From Melioribacter roseus (GTDB taxonomy: Bacteria; Bacteroidota; Ignavibacteria; Ignavibacteriales; Melioribacteraceae), in NCBI GenBank assembly GCA_020724325.1, contig DYHC01000045.1, forward strand, positions 4,245 through 10,316: a stretch of 6,072 nt of DNA. The letters are read 5' to 3'. Each line of letters begins with the position of its first letter. The stretch's first letter is position 1. Position numbers and translations under genes: made by a program. The notes beneath the pieces are model-generated. The model was not told the DNA's origin. It did not search any database and saw only the letters and a list, made by a program, of their open reading frames with translations. Positions 1 to 5,394 of the stretch are shown here, piece after piece.

Positions 1-773
1 CTTCCCGCTGGGTTGTAGCCGGAGGTCCTTTGGTTAAAGATAATGATCTATTGATTGCAGAGAAACTAATCAATAAGCTTATTCACGAAGTAAAAAATAA
101 ATCTATTTATATCGAGTTTAGAAATTTATTTATTGGAGATTATTTCAACCAAATTTTTATTGATAATAATTTTAAAGAAATTGAGTATTATAATTTTGTT
201 GTGCCAATTGTAAATCTTGAAGAAAATAAAAAGAAGCTGAGTGCGAGTAAAAGAAGACAGATAAATAAAGGATTTAAGAACGGCGCCAGAATAATTGAAC
301 CAGAAAAAATAGATCATATCAGAGAGTTTTATAAAATTTTAGCCGAAATGTATACAACAAAAGTTAAGAAGCCGCTTCCTCCTTATGATTTTTTTGAAAA
401 GTTTTACAAGGATAAAGCAACCGGCAAATATTTTCTCGTGGAGTATAAAGGCAAAATAATAGGCGGGATAATGTGCCCCATTTTTAATGACACAATTTAT
501 GAGTGGTATGAATGCGGTCTTGATAAAGAGTATAAAGATGTTTATCCAAGCGTATTGGCAACATGGGCAGCAATTGAATACGCTGCAAACAATGAGCTAA
601 AATATTTCGATTTTATGGGTGCCGGAAGCGCTGATGAAGATTATGGTGTAAGAGAGTTTAAGTCAAAATTTGGCGGCGAGCAAATTACGTATAAAAGATA
701 TATTAAAATTAATAACAAGTTTCTTTATAGTATTGGGAAAGCCGGACTTAAAGTATTAAGCTTAATCAAATAG
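1..773 (+). CDS. FemAB/GNAT-like aminoacyl- or acyltransferase, 5' end outside window
   Basis: The frame is open from the first complete codon at position 3, giving 257 residues that begin SRWVVAGGPLVKDND. The GGPLV stretch is typical of the interior of FemA/FemB-type proteins, so the gene starts upstream and the TTG at 30 is not a real start. Supporting features, counted from position 3, are a KRRQINKG segment near residue 85, the acyltransferase-like strand YFLVEYKGKIIGG near 143-156, and the C-terminal signature FDFMGAG...DYGVREFKSKFGGE near 202-225. Family members are usually 330-350 residues, so about 75-90 N-terminal residues are missing. The family transfers amino acids or acyl groups to peptidoglycan precursors or surface sugars in the cytoplasm. 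Such genes often sit in polysaccharide clusters, which fits the DUF354 genes nearby. The exact substrate cannot be read. A decayed copy of its last 35 or so codons lies at 3513-3635. Confidence 0.85.
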   Translation, partial: SRWVVAGGPLVKDNDLLIAEKLINKLIHEVKNKSIYIEFRNLFIGDYFNQIFIDNNFKEIEYYNFVVPIVNLEENKKKLSASKRRQINKGFKNGARIIEPEKIDHIREFYKILAEMYTTKVKKPLPPYDFFEKFYKDKATGKYFLVEYKGKIIGGIMCPIFNDTIYEWYECGLDKEYKDVYPSVLATWAAIEYAANNELKYFDFMGAGSADEDYGVREFKSKFGGEQITYKRYIKINNKFLYSIGKAGLKVLSLIK

Positions 774-821
774 AGTATCAGCGAAAAACAGAGAACAATT
801 GGCGTAAATTAAGATTATGTA

Positions 822-853
822 TTTGTGAATAGGGACAATAAACTATATTTTTG
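822..853 (+). promoter_or_regulatory. Possible Bacteroidota-type promoter before the ATPase gene
   Basis: TTTG at 822-825 and TATTTTTG at 846-853 match the -33 (TTTG) and -7 (TAnnTTTG) elements described for Bacteroidota, with 20 bp between them. Transcription would begin near 860, leaving a leader of about 15 nt before the ATG at 875. Such matches occur by chance in AT-rich DNA, so this is only a suggestion. The -7 box lies inside the inverted repeat at 831-858. Confidence 0.25.
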
Positions 854-858
854 TCCCT
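831..858 (+). repeat. 8-bp perfect inverted repeat upstream of the ATPase gene
   Basis: AGGGACAA (831-838) and TTGTCCCT (851-858) pair perfectly around a 12-nt loop. The right arm overlaps a second possible hairpin, CCCTTT (855-860) with AAAGGG (863-868), and the two cannot form together. The AAAGGG is also the only plausible ribosome-binding sequence for the ATG at 875. No T-run follows, so this is a poor intrinsic terminator for the FemAB gene. The rest of 774-874 shows nothing else recognisable. Confidence 0.45.
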
Positions 859-874
859 TTCAAAAGGGATAAAG

Positions 875-2232
875 ATGAAAGATATTATAAAAAAGATTAT
901 TGTTGATTTTATTGAACGAAAACTTCCTGAAGTTAAAAAAAGAGAAATTGATATTTTGATTGTGGTTAATATGTTTTTAACTGGATTTGATGCAACTACA
1001 TTAAACACTCTTTGGGTTGATAAAATTCCGGTAAGGTAGTTTCAATTGTTGGCGCCAGAAGAGTTGGAAAAACTTTTCTTTTGTATTGGTTAGTTCAAAA
1101 GCTGCGCAGTGAAATTCCCGCAGACCGCATTGTATATTTTAATTTTGAAGATGACCGCTTATTCCCTGCATCTCTACAAACTATGGATACATTTTTGCAA
1201 GCTTATTATGAGTTGTATCCCGATAATAAATCTAACAAGGTCTATTTCTTTTTCGATGAAGTTCAGGAAATAGAGAAGTGGGAGTTGTTTATCCGTCGTT
1301 TATATGATAATGAGGATTGCTGTATCTTCATAACCGGTTCTTCTTCCAAATTATTAATAAAAGAAGTGAGTACAGCTTTAAGGGGAAGGAGTATTAGTTA
1401 TGAATTGTTTCCATTGAGTTTCAGGGAATATCTTGCCTTCAAAGAAATTGATATTAACCTGCATTCATCAAAATCATTGACAAAGATTGTAAACTCATTT
1501 AGCAGTTATATGACGTCAACAGCTTTCCCAGAACTTATAGATATAGAAGAAAATCTGAAAAGAAAATCCTTAAATGAATATCTTGACCTTATAATTTATA
1601 AAGATATTGTAGAAAAATATGGGGTTTCGAATATTTATTTAATGAAGTATCTGATCAGATTTTTGTTCAGCAACAGTGGTAATCTTATTTCTATAAATAA
1701 AGTTTACAATGAAATGAAATCCTTAGGTTTAAATATCTCGAGAAATTCAATCTACGAGTATATTTCATATCTTGAAGATTCATATACAATTTTTAGTCTA
1801 AGGTTATTCACAAGAAATCTAAGGGAACAGCAGAGAAATCCGAATAAATACTTTGCACTGGATACTGGTCTAAGGATGGCAATGACAATCTCAGAAGATA
1901 AAGGTAAGCTGCTTGAATCAGTAGTATATTTGCATCTCAGAAGAAATACAGATCAAATATATTATTATTTATCGGGGCAGGAAGTAGATTTTATTTTAGA
2001 AAATGATCGCCGCCGGATTGATGTGCTTATAAACGTTTGCTATGACCTCAAATCTCCCGGAACTAAAAAGAGAGAAATGAATTCGTTGTTGAATGCGATG
2101 AAAGATACAGACAATAAATTATCTTTTCTGCTTACTTCCGATGAAGAAGGAGAAGAAGTAATTGAAGGCAGAACGATAAAAATTAAGCCTGTTTGGAAAT
2201 GGATTTTATCTGAAGAGTATCATTCACAATAA
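875..2232 (+). pseudogene. AAA_14/DUF4143 ATPase gene, disrupted before Walker A
   Basis: This is a P-loop ATPase of the AAA_14/DUF4143 type, often found in accessory regions and with no settled role. The ATG at 875, preceded by AAAGGGA at 863-869, starts a family-like N-terminus ([20 protein letters not shown], then REIDI). The frame then runs through an inserted hsdR piece and stops at TAG 1037-1039. The rest is in another frame, open from 1024 to 2232. It encodes [16 protein letters not shown] with Walker A at 1051-1074, Walker B VYFFFDE at about 1240-1260, the ITGSSSKLL sensor segment, RGRSISYELFPLSFREYL, and a C-terminal DUF4143 part with LLESVVYLHLRR and QEVDFI, which resembles a PD-(D/E)XK-like fold. 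The C-terminus looks complete. The downstream frame has no ATG before 1183, and the TTG at 1081 lies after Walker A, so any product from these starts would lack the nucleotide-binding loop. The gene is probably inactive unless the frame break is a sequencing error. Confidence 0.8.
950..1024 (+). other. hsdR (type I restriction R subunit) fragment inside the ATPase gene
   Basis: Frame 950-1024 encodes [18 protein letters not shown] followed by NTLWVDK. This closely fits the end of the helicase domain of type I restriction HsdR subunits, where the family reads roughly [25 protein letters not shown]. The match is from memory of the family, not from a search. The piece sits where an AAA_14 protein would have only a few residues between REIDI and GKVVSIVG. 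It ends at VDK, just where HsdR would continue with NLRYHGLIQAFSR, and no other hsdR sequence appears in the window. The insertion and its right-hand joint leave the downstream ATPase out of frame. Confidence 0.75.
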
Positions 2233-2258
2233 TAGCGAATTTTTGGTAATATACATCT

Positions 2259-2283
2259 GCTGAAGCCTCTCCGGCTTATCAGC
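2259..2283 (+). repeat. Short imperfect hairpin after the ATPase gene
   Basis: GCTGAAGCC (2259-2267) pairs with GGCTTATCAGC (2273-2283) around TCTCC, with a two-base bulge. The stem is GC-rich and lies 27 bp after the stop codon. No T-run follows, so terminator function is doubtful. CTGCTGA (2257-2263) can also pair with TCAGCAG at 2309-2315. Confidence 0.4.
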
Positions 2284-2326
2284 GGGTTCATTTATAATCG
2301 GAATTTGGTCAGCAGTGAAAAAATAA

Positions 2327-2342
2327 CCGCGAATTTTCGCGG
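2327..2342 (+). repeat. CCGCGAA palindrome upstream of DUF354 copy 1
   Basis: CCGCGAA TT TTCGCGG is a perfect 7-bp stem with a 2-nt loop. It is followed by GAATTAGCGG at 2354-2363 and the DUF354 start 17 bp later. A longer version with the same ends (CGCGAATTT ... AATTAGCAG, 4065-4124) precedes DUF354 copy 2, so this looks like a shared upstream element. Its function is unknown. Confidence 0.5.
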
Positions 2343-2380
2343 ATAATTCGTGTGAATTAGCGGTAAAATATTTTGTATAA

Positions 2381-3463
2381 ATGAAAATTTTGATTGATAT
2401 CGGGCATCCGGCACATATCCACTATTTCAAAAATCTTGCTAAGTTCTTAATATCTAAAGGGAATGAGATCTTATTTACAACCCGTGATAAAGAAATTACT
2501 CTTCAACTTCTTGAACACTATAATTTTACTTATATAAACTTTGGAAAACCATTTAAAGGAACTGTCGGGAAGATAAAAGGTTTAGGAATTTTTAATTGTA
2601 AACTTTTTAGTACCGCTCGAAAATTCAAACCTGATATTTTTTTAAGTGCCGGTTCAATCTATGCCGCACAGATTGCATGGCTTTTCAGGAAACCTCACAT
2701 TACAATAGAAGATACTTACAATATGGAACAGGTAAGACTATATCTTCCGTTCACAAAAGCAGTATTAACCGGCGATTATGAACATCCATCAATGGGGAAA
2801 AATGAAATTAAATACTCTGGCTACCAAGAATTAGCTTATCTTCATCCTAATTACTTTACACCAGACAAATCTATTATTAACGAATTAGATGTTAAACACA
2901 ATGAAAAGTATGTAATACTAAGATTTGTTTCCTGGGAAGCTACGCACGATAAAGGGCATAAAGGAATTACAACTGAAAATAAAATAAAAGCAGTCAGAGA
3001 ATTTGAAAAGTATGCTAGAGTATTTATTTCATCAGAAAATTCTCTTCCTAAAGAATTAGAAAAATACAGGATACAAATCCCACCCTATAAAATGCATAAT
3101 ACTTTGGCTTTTGCTTATCTTCTCCTTGGGGAGAGTTCTACGATGGCTTCTGAATGTTCAATTTTAGGAACTCCTTCGATATACCTAGATGATAAAAGCA
3201 GGTATTATACTTTTAATGAAGAAAAAAAATATGGTTTGGTTTTTAATTACTCGGAATCACTTAAAGATCAGGAAAGAGCAATTCAGAAAGGGATTGAGAT
3301 ATTAAAGGCAGAGGGTGTAAAAGAAGAATGGCAACGCCGCAGACAAAAAATGCTTGCAGATAAAATAGATGTTACGGCATTCCTTGTTTGGTTTCTAGAA
3401 AATTACCCGGAGAGTTTTAGGATAATGAAGGAGGAGCCGGAATACCAATATAACTTCAAGTAG
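2381..3463 (+). CDS. DUF354 family protein, glycosyltransferase-like (intact copy 1)
   Basis: This is a complete 360-residue protein of the DUF354 family (COG1817), which has a GT-B fold like UDP-GlcNAc 2-epimerases and is found in surface polysaccharide and glycan clusters. The N-terminus MKILIDIGHPAHIHYFKNL (1-19) is the hallmark of the family. RFVSWEATHD lies at 181-190, and GESSTMASECSILGTPSIYL (250-269) corresponds to the sugar-nucleotide-binding end of the fold. The length is normal for the family. ATG 2381 is the natural start because the hallmark begins there. No Shine-Dalgarno site is visible, which is common in Bacteroidota. The enzymatic reaction is not established for the family. 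The gene lies 148 bp after the ATPase pseudogene and probably has its own promoter. Two degraded relatives follow at 4145-4991 and 5871-6021, so this is the only working copy in the window. Confidence 0.9.
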   Translation: MKILIDIGHPAHIHYFKNLAKFLISKGNEILFTTRDKEITLQLLEHYNFTYINFGKPFKGTVGKIKGLGIFNCKLFSTARKFKPDIFLSAGSIYAAQIAWLFRKPHITIEDTYNMEQVRLYLPFTKAVLTGDYEHPSMGKNEIKYSGYQELAYLHPNYFTPDKSIINELDVKHNEKYVILRFVSWEATHDKGHKGITTENKIKAVREFEKYARVFISSENSLPKELEKYRIQIPPYKMHNTLAFAYLLLGESSTMASECSILGTPSIYLDDKSRYYTFNEEKKYGLVFNYSESLKDQERAIQKGIEILKAEGVKEEWQRRRQKMLADKIDVTAFLVWFLENYPESFRIMKEEPEYQYNFK

Positions 3464-3493
3464 TGAGTATTGAGACGAGCGCCCTTATACCAA

Positions 3494-3507
3494 CCCGCCA
3501 AGTCGGG
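3494..3507 (+). repeat. GC-rich mini-palindrome beside the FemAB remnant
   Basis: CCCGCCAAGTCGGG has 4-bp CCCG/CGGG ends and resembles the better-formed hairpin CCCGACT-GACAG-AGTCGGG at 4355-4373. It lies between the DUF354 stop and the FemAB remnant and may be a worn member of the same small repeat family. The stem is short, so this is tentative. Confidence 0.35.
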
Positions 3508-3512
3508 AGGAG

Positions 3513-3635
3513 TAAATTACATATAAAAGATTTCTTAAAATAAATAATAAACTTCTTTATAATATCGGGGAGATGGGAATTAAATTGCAGAAGCTAAGAA
3601 ATAGAACACTAATCACGAATTTGAATTTGCGTTAG
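3513..3635 (+). pseudogene. Remnant of a FemAB-like gene, C-terminal end only
   Basis: From 3516 the frame reads ITYKRFLKINNKLLYNIG, then EMGIKLQKLRN, ending at TAG 3633-3635. The FemAB gene at the left edge ends ITYKRYIKINNKFLYSIG then KAGLKVLSLIK, so this is a clear homologous tail about 35 codons long. The codon before it is TAA (3513-3515), where the left copy has CAA, and no start is available. Everything upstream of this point is missing. The piece follows DUF354 copy 1 by about 50 bp. This suggests an ancestral order of DUF354 followed by FemAB that was later collapsed by deletion. Confidence 0.75.
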
Positions 3636-3714
3636 ACGTCTTAGAACCCTCCTTTCTTTGTCTTTAAAGTTAGGCTTTATTATATTTTCCTGTAACAAAT
3701 ATGAGTTGAAGATT

Positions 3715-3963
3715 ATGAAAAATAAAAATGCTTTGGATTATAGAGGAACTCAACTCCCTTTATATGTTGAAAAAGATGAAGATGATTTTTACGTAGTCGA
3801 ATGTCCAATATTTGAAGGATGTTATACACAAGGAAAGACTCTTGATGAGTCATTAAAAAACATACGTGAAGTAATTGAATTAATACTAGAAGAAAAGGAA
3901 AACCGTAAAATTTTGCGATCATATAAGCCACGTGAATTTAGTCTTCATACAATTACATTGTAG
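3715..3963 (+). CDS. hicB: HicB-family antitoxin
   Basis: The 82-residue protein fits the HicB/UPF0150 antitoxin family: LPLYVEKDEDDFYVVECPIF (14-33), EGCYTQGKTLDESLKNIREV (34-53), and a final strand EFSLHTITL. HicB folds as a partial RNase H-like domain, binds the HicA mRNA interferase and blocks it, and usually represses its own operon. I chose ATG 3715 because the family match begins just after it. The frame can be extended up to TTG 3658, but that stretch does not resemble HicB. The ribosome site is weak. The protein is short and has no obvious separate DNA-binding domain. The partner hicA begins 2 bp after the stop but is broken, so this antitoxin appears to be an orphan here. It may still act on a HicA made elsewhere in the genome. 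Confidence 0.85.
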   Translation: MKNKNALDYRGTQLPLYVEKDEDDFYVVECPIFEGCYTQGKTLDESLKNIREVIELILEEKENRKILRSYKPREFSLHTITL

Positions 3964-3965
3964 TT

Positions 3966-4058
3966 ATGGTACACCTGCCTGTTCTTAAAGGAAATGAAAT
4001 TATTTCAGCGTTATCTATTTAGCTTTCATTAGTCACTTCAGTTAAGCTTAGAGACTAA
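3966..4058 (+). pseudogene. hicA: Truncated hicA toxin gene
   Basis: ATG 3966, two bases after the hicB stop, opens MVHLPVLKGNEIISALSI and then hits TAG at 4020-4022. HicA toxins typically begin M-x-x-LPxxxGxEVIxALxKxGF, so the start is a good match. The same frame goes on as LSLVTSVKLRD to TAA 4056-4058. That may be the worn strand around the catalytic GSH motif, but the GSH histidine is absent. An intact HicA has about 60-80 residues. The remnant is too short to be a ribonuclease, which leaves hicB without its local toxin. Confidence 0.6.
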
Positions 4059-4064
4059 GTTAAT

Positions 4065-4124
4065 CGCGAATTTGCACAAATAAAATCCGCGGCTCTTCTC
4101 CAAATAATCTTTGCAAATTAGCAG
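4065..4124 (+). repeat. Upstream element of DUF354 copy 2 (CGCGAATTT ... AATTAGCAG)
   Basis: CGCGAATTTGCA at the left and TGCAAATTAGCAG at the right contain an 8-bp inverted repeat (4069-4076 with 4112-4119). The same end motifs occur in shorter form at 2327-2363 ahead of DUF354 copy 1. The DUF354 start follows 20 bp later. The element could be a duplicated promoter region or a dispersed repeat. Confidence 0.4.
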
Positions 4125-4226
4125 TTTATTAGCAGTGTTATTTTATGATAATTCTGATTGATATTGGGCATCCAGGCCACGTTCATATTTTTAAAAATCT
4201 TATAAATGAATTTTTTGCCGAAGGCC

Positions 4227-4374
4227 GTCCCGAAAACGGGACGGGGTTAACCCCGACAAGCCTTGCACTATTTTAGTGTTTGCACTTACTGCAATTATCC
4301 TAATGCTAATTTATTTGTTCAATTACACTTATGGCTTGTCGGCATGTAAGGCATCCCGACTGACAGAGTCGGGG
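4227..4374 (+). repeat. Paired GC-rich hairpins around an AT-rich core, inside DUF354 copy 2
   Basis: The left part has GTCCCG-AAAA-CGGGAC (4227-4242), then the 12-bp palindrome GGGGTTAACCCC (4243-4254), then CCGACAAGCC (4253-4262), which pairs with GGCTTGTCGG at 4333-4342. The right end is CCCGACT-GACAG-AGTCGGG (4355-4373). CCCCGAC at 4251-4257 also pairs with GTCGGGG at 4368-4374. This could be a MITE-like or REP-doublet element. Alternatively, two separate hairpins flank leftover DUF354 sequence, since the core in frame 4267 reads TILVFALTAIILMLIYLFNY, spaced much like the matching stretch of copy 1. No transposase is present. Confidence 0.55.
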
Positions 4375-4901
4375 CTAATGAAAAATTTGAGTTTAATGTA
4401 AAAGGTGAGGCAATTTTAGTAGCGGGTTCTCTGTTTTAATTCCTATACAGCACACCATGATATTGGTATTCAGGGTCTTTCATTAGAGAATAAAAGAAAA
4501 ATGATAAACATACATTCTAAATATGGAAAAGTATTTATTACAACAGAAAGAAAAGTTGATTCGGAGTTCGAGCAATACCAAATCAATATACCTCCACACA
4601 AGATACATTCTTTTATTTATTACTCGTCTTTACTTATCGGAGACAGTCAGGCAATGACATCTGAAGCTGCAGTGCTTGGTGTTCCATCTTTAAGAAGCAA
4701 TTCATTTGTAGGTCGGATTTCTTACCTCGAAGAAGAGCACAAGTACGGTTTAACATTTGGCTTTAAGCCGGATGAATCAGAAAAAATGTTTGCCAAAATG
4801 GATGAACTATTAAACACATCAAACCTGAAAGAAGAATGGCAACGCCGCAGAGAAAAAATGCTTGCGGATAAGATAGATGTTACAGCATTTCTTGTTTGGT
4901 T

Positions 4902-4921
4902 TTCCGTCAAAGGCGGACAAG
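4902..4921 (+). repeat. 20-bp palindromic mini-insertion in DUF354 copy 2
   Basis: TTCCGTCAAAGGCGGACAAG contains TCCGTC-AAA-GGCGGA, a 6-bp stem with one G-T pair. Between the conserved TGG and ATTAYCCGG sequences, copies 1 and 3 each have 10 bp and copy 2 has 30 bp, so the net insertion is exactly 20 bp. It shifts the frame. A related 20-mer lies at 5034-5053. The exact left edge may be off by a base or two because of flanking T residues. Confidence 0.65.
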
Positions 4922-4987
4922 TATTGTGAATTATCCGGAGAGTATTAGGATAATGAATGAGGGGCCGGAGTATCAATACAAGTTCAG

Positions 4988-5083
4988 ATGATGAGTAATG
5001 AGATGCTAATTGCAAAATTTGATATTGAAAGGTTTCCGCCGGAGGCGGATGAGCTTCCGGCTCAAAAGATTTATAATAAATGA
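4988..5083 (+). CDS. Small open frame overlapping the end of DUF354 copy 2, unknown
   Basis: ATG 4988 overlaps the ancestral DUF354 copy 2 stop in an ATGA arrangement and opens a 31-residue frame (MMSNEMLIAKFDIERF, then PPEADELPAQKIYNK) ending at TGA 5081-5083. I do not recognise it. A similar beginning follows DUF354 copy 1, where GTGAGTATTGAGA at 3463 resembles ATGAGTAATGAGA here. Both may therefore be the start of a gene that once overlapped DUF354, now cut short. The 20-bp palindrome at 5034-5053 is read through in frame. It is more likely a remnant than a working gene. Confidence 0.25.
   Translation: MMSNEMLIAKFDIERFPPEADELPAQKIYNK
5034..5064 (+). repeat. Second copy of the 20-bp palindrome plus an adjoining hairpin
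   Basis: TTCCGCCGGAGGCGGATGAG (5034-5053) contains the perfect stem TCCGCC-GGA-GGCGGA and matches the 20-mer at 4902-4921 at 15 of 20 positions. It runs directly into a second hairpin, TGAGC-TTCCG-GCTCA (5050-5064). The differences fall mostly in the loop and the last bases, as expected for a mobile or REP-like palindrome. No T-run follows, so this is not a classic terminator. Confidence 0.55.
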
Positions 5084-5144
5084 CGTTTGACAAATTACGT
5101 TTTTGTATAGTGCATTTCGATTTTGTATCTTAAATAAAGAGAAT

Positions 5145-5150
5145 AAAGGA
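5145..5150 (+). promoter_or_regulatory. Ribosome-binding site for the DUF433 gene
   Basis: AAAGGA ends 10 bases before ATG 5161. It is the clearest Shine-Dalgarno-like site in the window and supports that start. No convincing promoter motif was found between 5084 and 5144. Confidence 0.5.
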
Positions 5151-5160
5151 ATACGGTTTT

Positions 5161-5394
5161 ATGACTCAATTAACACGTATAGAAATAAATCCGGCTATCC
5201 TGACAGGTAAGCCAATAATTAGCGGTACAACAATTCCCGTTGAGCTAATAGTAAAATTAGCAGCGCAGCGCTGGACAGACGAACAGATTATTCAGGAATA
5301 TCCAATGCTGAAAAAAGAAGATATCCGGGAAGCTCTGCTCTATGCGGAAAAACTCGTACAAAATGAGGAAGTATATCCCCTGTTTTCCCGATGA
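5161..5394 (+). CDS. DUF433 family antitoxin
   Basis: This 77-residue protein belongs to the DUF433 family (COG2442), the predicted antitoxin partner of DUF5615 PIN-like nucleases. The family signature ILTGKPIISGTTIPVELIV lies at about 13-31. It is followed by a helix-turn-helix-like stretch, AAQRWTDEQIIQEYPMLKKE (34-53), and the helix IREALLYAEKL (55-65). It is expected to bind and neutralise the downstream nuclease and possibly to repress the operon. The length is normal and ATG 5161 is supported by AAAGGA at 5145-5150. Its last codons overlap the toxin start by 4 bp (ATGA), indicating translational coupling. It is one of the few intact genes in this decaying region. Function is predicted from the family and has not been shown here. 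Confidence 0.88.
   Translation: MTQLTRIEINPAILTGKPIISGTTIPVELIVKLAAQRWTDEQIIQEYPMLKKEDIREALLYAEKLVQNEEVYPLFSR

Larger units (their letters stand above)
4145..4991 (+). pseudogene. DUF354 copy 2, broken by deletion and palindrome insertions
   Basis: ATG 4145 opens MIILIDIGHPGHVHIFKNL, a textbook DUF354 start, but the frame ends at TAG 4274-4276 after 43 residues, having run into GC-rich hairpins. Homology resumes at about 4432 with FNSYTAHHDIG (copy 1 residue 182 onward) and continues through LLIGDSQAMTSEAAVLGVPS and EEWQRRREKMLADKIDVTAF. About 130 residues of the middle are gone. A 20-bp palindrome at 4902-4921 then shifts the frame, so the open stretch stops at 4927-4929. The true C-terminus (NEGPEYQYKFR) lies in another frame and ends at TGA 4989-4991. 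The longest ATG-started piece, 4501-4929 (142 residues), lacks the N-terminal domain and is unlikely to be active. Sequence outside the 3' end differs substantially from copy 1, so this was a divergent paralogue and not a recent duplicate. Confidence 0.85.

Noticed and set aside
30..32. TTG as start of the FemAB-like gene
   Set aside because: The frame is open to the window edge and the residues before it (SRWVVAGGP) fit the family interior, so the gene begins upstream.
1022..1039. Programmed ribosomal frameshift joining the two ATPase frames
   Set aside because: The overlap of 13 bases holds no slippery heptamer with matching zero and -1 codons, and no strong hairpin follows at a suitable distance.
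1081..1083. TTG as a natural start of the ATPase
   Set aside because: It lies after Walker A, and the preceding codons encode a perfect GARRVGKT in the same frame. It marks a broken gene, not a real start.
2257..2342. Riboswitch ahead of DUF354 copy 1
   Set aside because: Only simple hairpins are visible, with no recognisable conserved ligand-binding core.
3658..3714. Longer HicB with a TTG start
   Set aside because: The extra 19 residues do not resemble the HicB N-terminus, and an ATG at 3715 gives the usual length.
4227..4374. CRISPR array or intrinsic terminator
   Set aside because: There are no regular repeat-spacer units, and none of the stems is followed by a run of T.
4722..5093. 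Open frame of 123 codons on the minus strand
   Set aside because: It lies antisense to the DUF354 copy 2 3' end, its sequence resembles no family I know, and the + strand homology explains the DNA. Minus-strand frames at 126-317, 778-1008 and 3713-3931 were rejected for the same reason.
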